Shown here: positions 51,120-51,588 of the stretch, piece by piece
Layout: each line of letters opens with the position of its first letter
Numbering within the stretch: the first letter of the stretch is position 1
Assembly: GCA_013286235.1 (NCBI GenBank)
Contig: JABDGE010000018.1
Span: forward strand, 1 to 51,588
Origin: Bacteroidota bacterium
GTDB taxonomy: Bacteria > Bacteroidota > Bacteroidia > Sphingobacteriales > Sphingobacteriaceae
DNA length: 51,588 nucleotides
Reading direction: 5' to 3'
The notes under the pieces: generated by a model
Database searches by the model: none
What the model was told of the DNA's origin: nothing
What the model saw: the letters and a program-made list of their open reading frames with translations, nothing else
Program-made: the position numbers and the translations under genes

Positions 51120-51588
51120 ATGAGAAGTTTTACAAACACCGAAAAAGATCGATTAGCTTTACTTACTAAGAACTCCGTTGAAGCAACCGTAATCGAACCA
51201 ACTAAAACAGGGCTAAAAAAATCAATACTTGACGCGACAGGTCCTGTGAGAGGTTTCCTGAAAGAAAAAGGTTTACACGATTATAATAGTCAGCAGCAAG
51301 GCAAACTAAGTAAGATTCTAATTAAAGCCAATTTAGTTGATGAATTTAGAATTACCCCGACGACTGCTTCTCTTTATCGACCTAAAAGTAAAAAAGGCGA
51401 CCCAAGAATCTGGTTCAAAAAGTTACCAAATTTTGCTAAACCCAATGATATTTTGGCAATAATTGAATTCAACAAAGAATTATATCTTATTAATATCACC
51501 CGGTTAGATGTAGAAAAACTACTAAATAGTAAAATTATAAATCCGGTTAAAGAGTTAATTGACGAGATCCGGAGCATTAGCAATTTTG
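51120..51588 (+). CDS. Restriction endonuclease, MvaI/BcnI-like (partial, runs off the window)
   Basis: 156 codons open to the window end, starting MRSFTNTEKDRLALLTKNSV. The stretch TGLKKSILDATGPVRGFLKE, then SLYRPKSKKGDPRIWFKKLP and NDILAIIEFNKELYLINIT, matches my memory of MvaI/BcnI-family type II restriction enzymes, which cut within CCWGG or CCSGG. The acidic Asp in KKGDPRIW is a candidate metal ligand. It follows the methyltransferase by eight bases. The C-terminus is outside, so neither completeness nor specificity can be judged. Family call is from recall and moderate. Confidence 0.7.
   Translation, partial: MRSFTNTEKDRLALLTKNSVEATVIEPTKTGLKKSILDATGPVRGFLKEKGLHDYNSQQQGKLSKILIKANLVDEFRITPTTASLYRPKSKKGDPRIWFKKLPNFAKPNDILAIIEFNKELYLINITRLDVEKLLNSKIINPVKELIDEIRSISNF

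Overview
The window looks like chromosomal DNA of a Bacteroidota bacterium of the Sphingobacteriaceae (Mucilaginibacter/Pedobacter type). This is inferred from Bacteroidetes-type promoter boxes (TAnnTTTG), families largely confined to the phylum (DUF4270 lipoprotein, one-domain GT5 protein beside panC), the gene order rsmA/pdxA/DUF177/rpmF/plsX/fabH/accB/accC, and spacers packed with 7- and 8-base-period repeats. The genus is not proven.

Layout. 1-2.5 kb (minus): a three-subunit Tat-exported molybdenum aldehyde/xanthine oxidoreductase of the PaoABC type, its Mo subunit cut by the window edge. 2.9-11.2 kb: MacB/FtsX-like permease, PfkB kinase, NAD-dependent epimerase, CoA-binding protein, DinB-like protein, FAD-dependent dehydrogenase and a secreted protein. 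11.5 kb: an ECF sigma factor with no visible anti-sigma partner. 12.3-16.2 kb (minus): a tightly overlapping four-gene operon, UbiA prenyltransferase / type III polyketide synthase / methyltransferase / FAD oxidoreductase, probably making a methylated, perhaps prenylated phenolic or quinone lipid. 16.3-17.9 kb: oxyR divergent from a catalase gene cut to its first third. 18-23.3 kb: glmS, DUF4270 lipoprotein, one-domain glycogen-synthase-like protein, panC. 23.3-34.5 kb: housekeeping genes with the fatty-acid initiation set and tatC. 34.7-39.3 kb: rpiB, orphan lutB, DsbA/FrnE-like protein, small membrane protein, SDR. 39.4-40.7 kb: a single-gene IS200/RAYT-like transposase in paired REP-like palindromes. 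40.9-48.0 kb (minus): a TetR-controlled RND efflux operon with three matching 27-bp operator candidates. 48.3-51.6 kb: an AraC remnant, then a restriction-modification locus.

The most unusual locus is at the right end. A 741-residue C5-cytosine methyltransferase starts with what looks like the Arm DNA-binding domain of a tyrosine recombinase and carries about 195 extra residues between motifs VI and VIII. Eight bases downstream begins an open-ended gene resembling MvaI/BcnI-family restriction endonucleases. Other items of interest are the polyketide/prenyl operon, the three TetR sites, the katA truncation ending in a perfect hairpin that supplies its stop codon, and several families of short intergenic repeats, one with a 20-base period placed just upstream of start codons.

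No tRNA, rRNA or CRISPR array was recognised.
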